A model generated the notes under the pieces. It made no database searches, was not told where the DNA came from, and worked only from the letters and a program-made list of their open reading frames with translations. From Candidatus Kuenenia stuttgartensis (GTDB lineage: Bacteria; Planctomycetota; Planctomycetia; Pirellulales; UBA1268), in assembly GCA_945883745.1 (NCBI GenBank), contig CAMCYH010000025.1:1-34821 (forward strand): a stretch of DNA of 34,821 nt, in the 5' to 3' direction. The position numbers and the translations under genes are program-made. Shown piece after piece: positions 33,969 through 34,821 of the stretch (position 1 is the first letter of the stretch; every line of letters starts with the position of its first letter).

Positions 33969-34378
33969 TGGCGTCGGAGCCAGTCGAGCACTCCGGCGTT
34001 GGCCGAGGGAAATGTGCCAGGTTCCAAGGCCGCCACCCTACGCCATTCAAAAGGCGGCCGGGGCACCTCGGCCGTGTCGGCTGGTTCGGCGACGAAGAAG
34101 AGCACATCGATGGGGCCGGTGGACGACTCGGCCCGAATGGCATCGAGCCGTCGGCGGACGCGGATGGCGAGCCCCGCTTCTTCGCGGCATTCGCGAACAG
34201 CGGCCGACTCAGGCACCTCGCCAGGCTCGACTTTGCCGCCAGGAAACTCATGCAGCCCGGGAGCATCAACCGATGCGTCACTCCGGCGGCCAACAAGCAC
34301 ACGACCATCTGCCACGATGACCGCGACGGCAATCTGGGTTCTCGTCGGACAACGAGACCCTGTCATGAGCGGTGTCAT
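33953..34378 (-). CDS. MutT-type Nudix hydrolase
   Basis: The 141-aa protein has an intact Nudix box, GGKVEPGEVPESAAVRECRE followed by EAGL, which fits GX5EX7REUXEEXGU. The upstream part AVAVIVADGRVLVGRRSD is typical of MutT. It may clean oxidised nucleotides such as 8-oxo-dGTP, but the substrate is not certain. ATG 34378 overlaps the fabI stop by 4 bp. Confidence 0.92.
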   Translation of the reverse strand: MTPLMTGSRCPTRTQIAVAVIVADGRVLVGRRSDASVDAPGLHEFPGGKVEPGEVPESAAVRECREEAGLAIRVRRRLDAIRAESSTGPIDVLFFVAEPADTAEVPRPPFEWRRVAALEPGTFPSANAGVLDWLRRHHGGS

Positions 34379-34821
34379 TCGGCGGGCTTCTGGATCAGGT
34401 CGAGGAGGCGGCCGGGTGAACCCATGATGTTGTAACCGGCATCCACGTGCATGATCTCGCCGGTGATGCCGAGCGATTCCCTCGAGAGCAGGAAGGCACC
34501 CGCCTTGCCCACCTCTTCATGGGTGATGTTGCGGCCCATCGGTGACATGTGCTCGTACATGCCAAGCATCTCCTCGACGCCGGCGCCACGGCCAGCGAGT
34601 GTCCGCAGCGGCCCAGCGCTGATGGCATTGACCCGCACGCCGGCCGGACCGAGATCGAAAGCCATGTACTTCACGCACGTGTCGAGCGTGGCCTTGCACA
34701 CGCCCATGATGTTGTAGCCGGGCACGACCTTCTCGCCACCGTAATAGGTGAGCGTGAGGATCGACGCATCCTTGGCGAGGATATGACGGGCCAGTCGTCC
34801 TACGGCCAGCAGGCTGTAGGC
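34375..34821 (-). CDS. fabI: Enoyl-[acyl-carrier-protein] reductase FabI (N-terminus outside window)
   Basis: FabI performs the last reduction in each cycle of fatty acid elongation. Only the C-terminal 148 residues are inside the window. They include LTLTYYGGEKVVPGYNIMGVC, split around the catalytic Tyr and the KATLD lysine, and then RVNAISAGPLRTLAG, SPMGRNITHEEVG and GITGEIMHVDAGYNIMG. All are diagnostic of FabI rather than FabG. The nucleotide-binding N-terminus lies to the right of the window. The Nudix gene is downstream in the same operon. Confidence 0.93.
   Translation of the reverse strand, partial: AYSLLAVGRLARHILAKDASILTLTYYGGEKVVPGYNIMGVCKATLDTCVKYMAFDLGPAGVRVNAISAGPLRTLAGRGAGVEEMLGMYEHMSPMGRNITHEEVGKAGAFLLSRESLGITGEIMHVDAGYNIMGSPGRLLDLIQKPAE

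Noticed and set aside
1..34821. tRNA, rRNA, CRISPR, prophage and insertion sequence genes
   Set aside because: I looked for tRNA T-loop signatures, regularly spaced repeats and transposase or integrase motifs and found none that hold up; a tRNAscan or Infernal run would settle small RNAs.

Overview
The window looks like chromosomal DNA of a Planctomycetota bacterium, most likely of the Pirellulales or a related order. The evidence is a GC content of roughly two thirds (judged by eye), a bacterial set of tetrahydromethanopterin (H4MPT) C1-transfer genes, a lipoprotein that joins a FlgI-like domain to HEAT-like repeats, and a MerR-type HTH fused to a receiver domain. The lineage is inferred; no 16S gene is present.

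Left part (1-8.2 kb). The window opens with the last 220 bp of a mutS coding region. This is an inverted near-copy of the 3' end of the complete mutS that faces it at 694-3216. Divergent from mutS is a conserved informational block: SRP RNA (ffs), dnaX, recR, rpoN and nrdR. dnaX carries a nine-A run that would yield a short gamma-type product by slippage.

Middle (8.2-17.2 kb, mostly minus strand). In order: moaC, a beta-barrel porin, an intergenic region with hairpins and a 44-bp direct repeat, an HTH/receiver regulator with its own terminator, then smc translationally coupled to a FlgI-like lipoprotein gene.

C1 and GTPase part (17.3-30 kb). rimI is followed by an ATP-grasp gene divergent from fae and an MtdC/MtdB-type dehydrogenase gene. 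After an SDR-hflX-rsgA-FHA block, the RNase P RNA (rnpB) and a ribbon-helix-helix gene come two more C1 pairs: mch with a RimK/MptN-type ligase, and a PTPS homologue with a CitG-family protein. Fae condenses formaldehyde with H4MPT, the dehydrogenase oxidises methylene-H4MPT, and Mch hydrolyses methenyl-H4MPT. The ATP-grasp, PTPS and CitG-family proteins are probably cofactor-building enzymes. The formyltransferase/hydrolase complex is not in the window. A DtxR/MntR-type regulator gene is divergent from mch, and a perfect palindrome overlaps the predicted mch promoter.

Right part (30-34.8 kb). ppk1, a DnaJ-family gene, rnpA and yidD run on the plus strand. They converge on a Nudix gene and a fabI that is cut by the window end.

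Three copies of a terminal-inverted-repeat element with cloverleaf folding potential sit between genes at about 0.3, 8.1 and 25.8 kb. I saw no tRNA, rRNA, CRISPR array, transposase or prophage gene. The genes are chromosomal housekeeping and C1 metabolism; the less expected signals are the mutS inverted copy, the dnaX slippage site, the cloverleaf repeat family and the mch operator.
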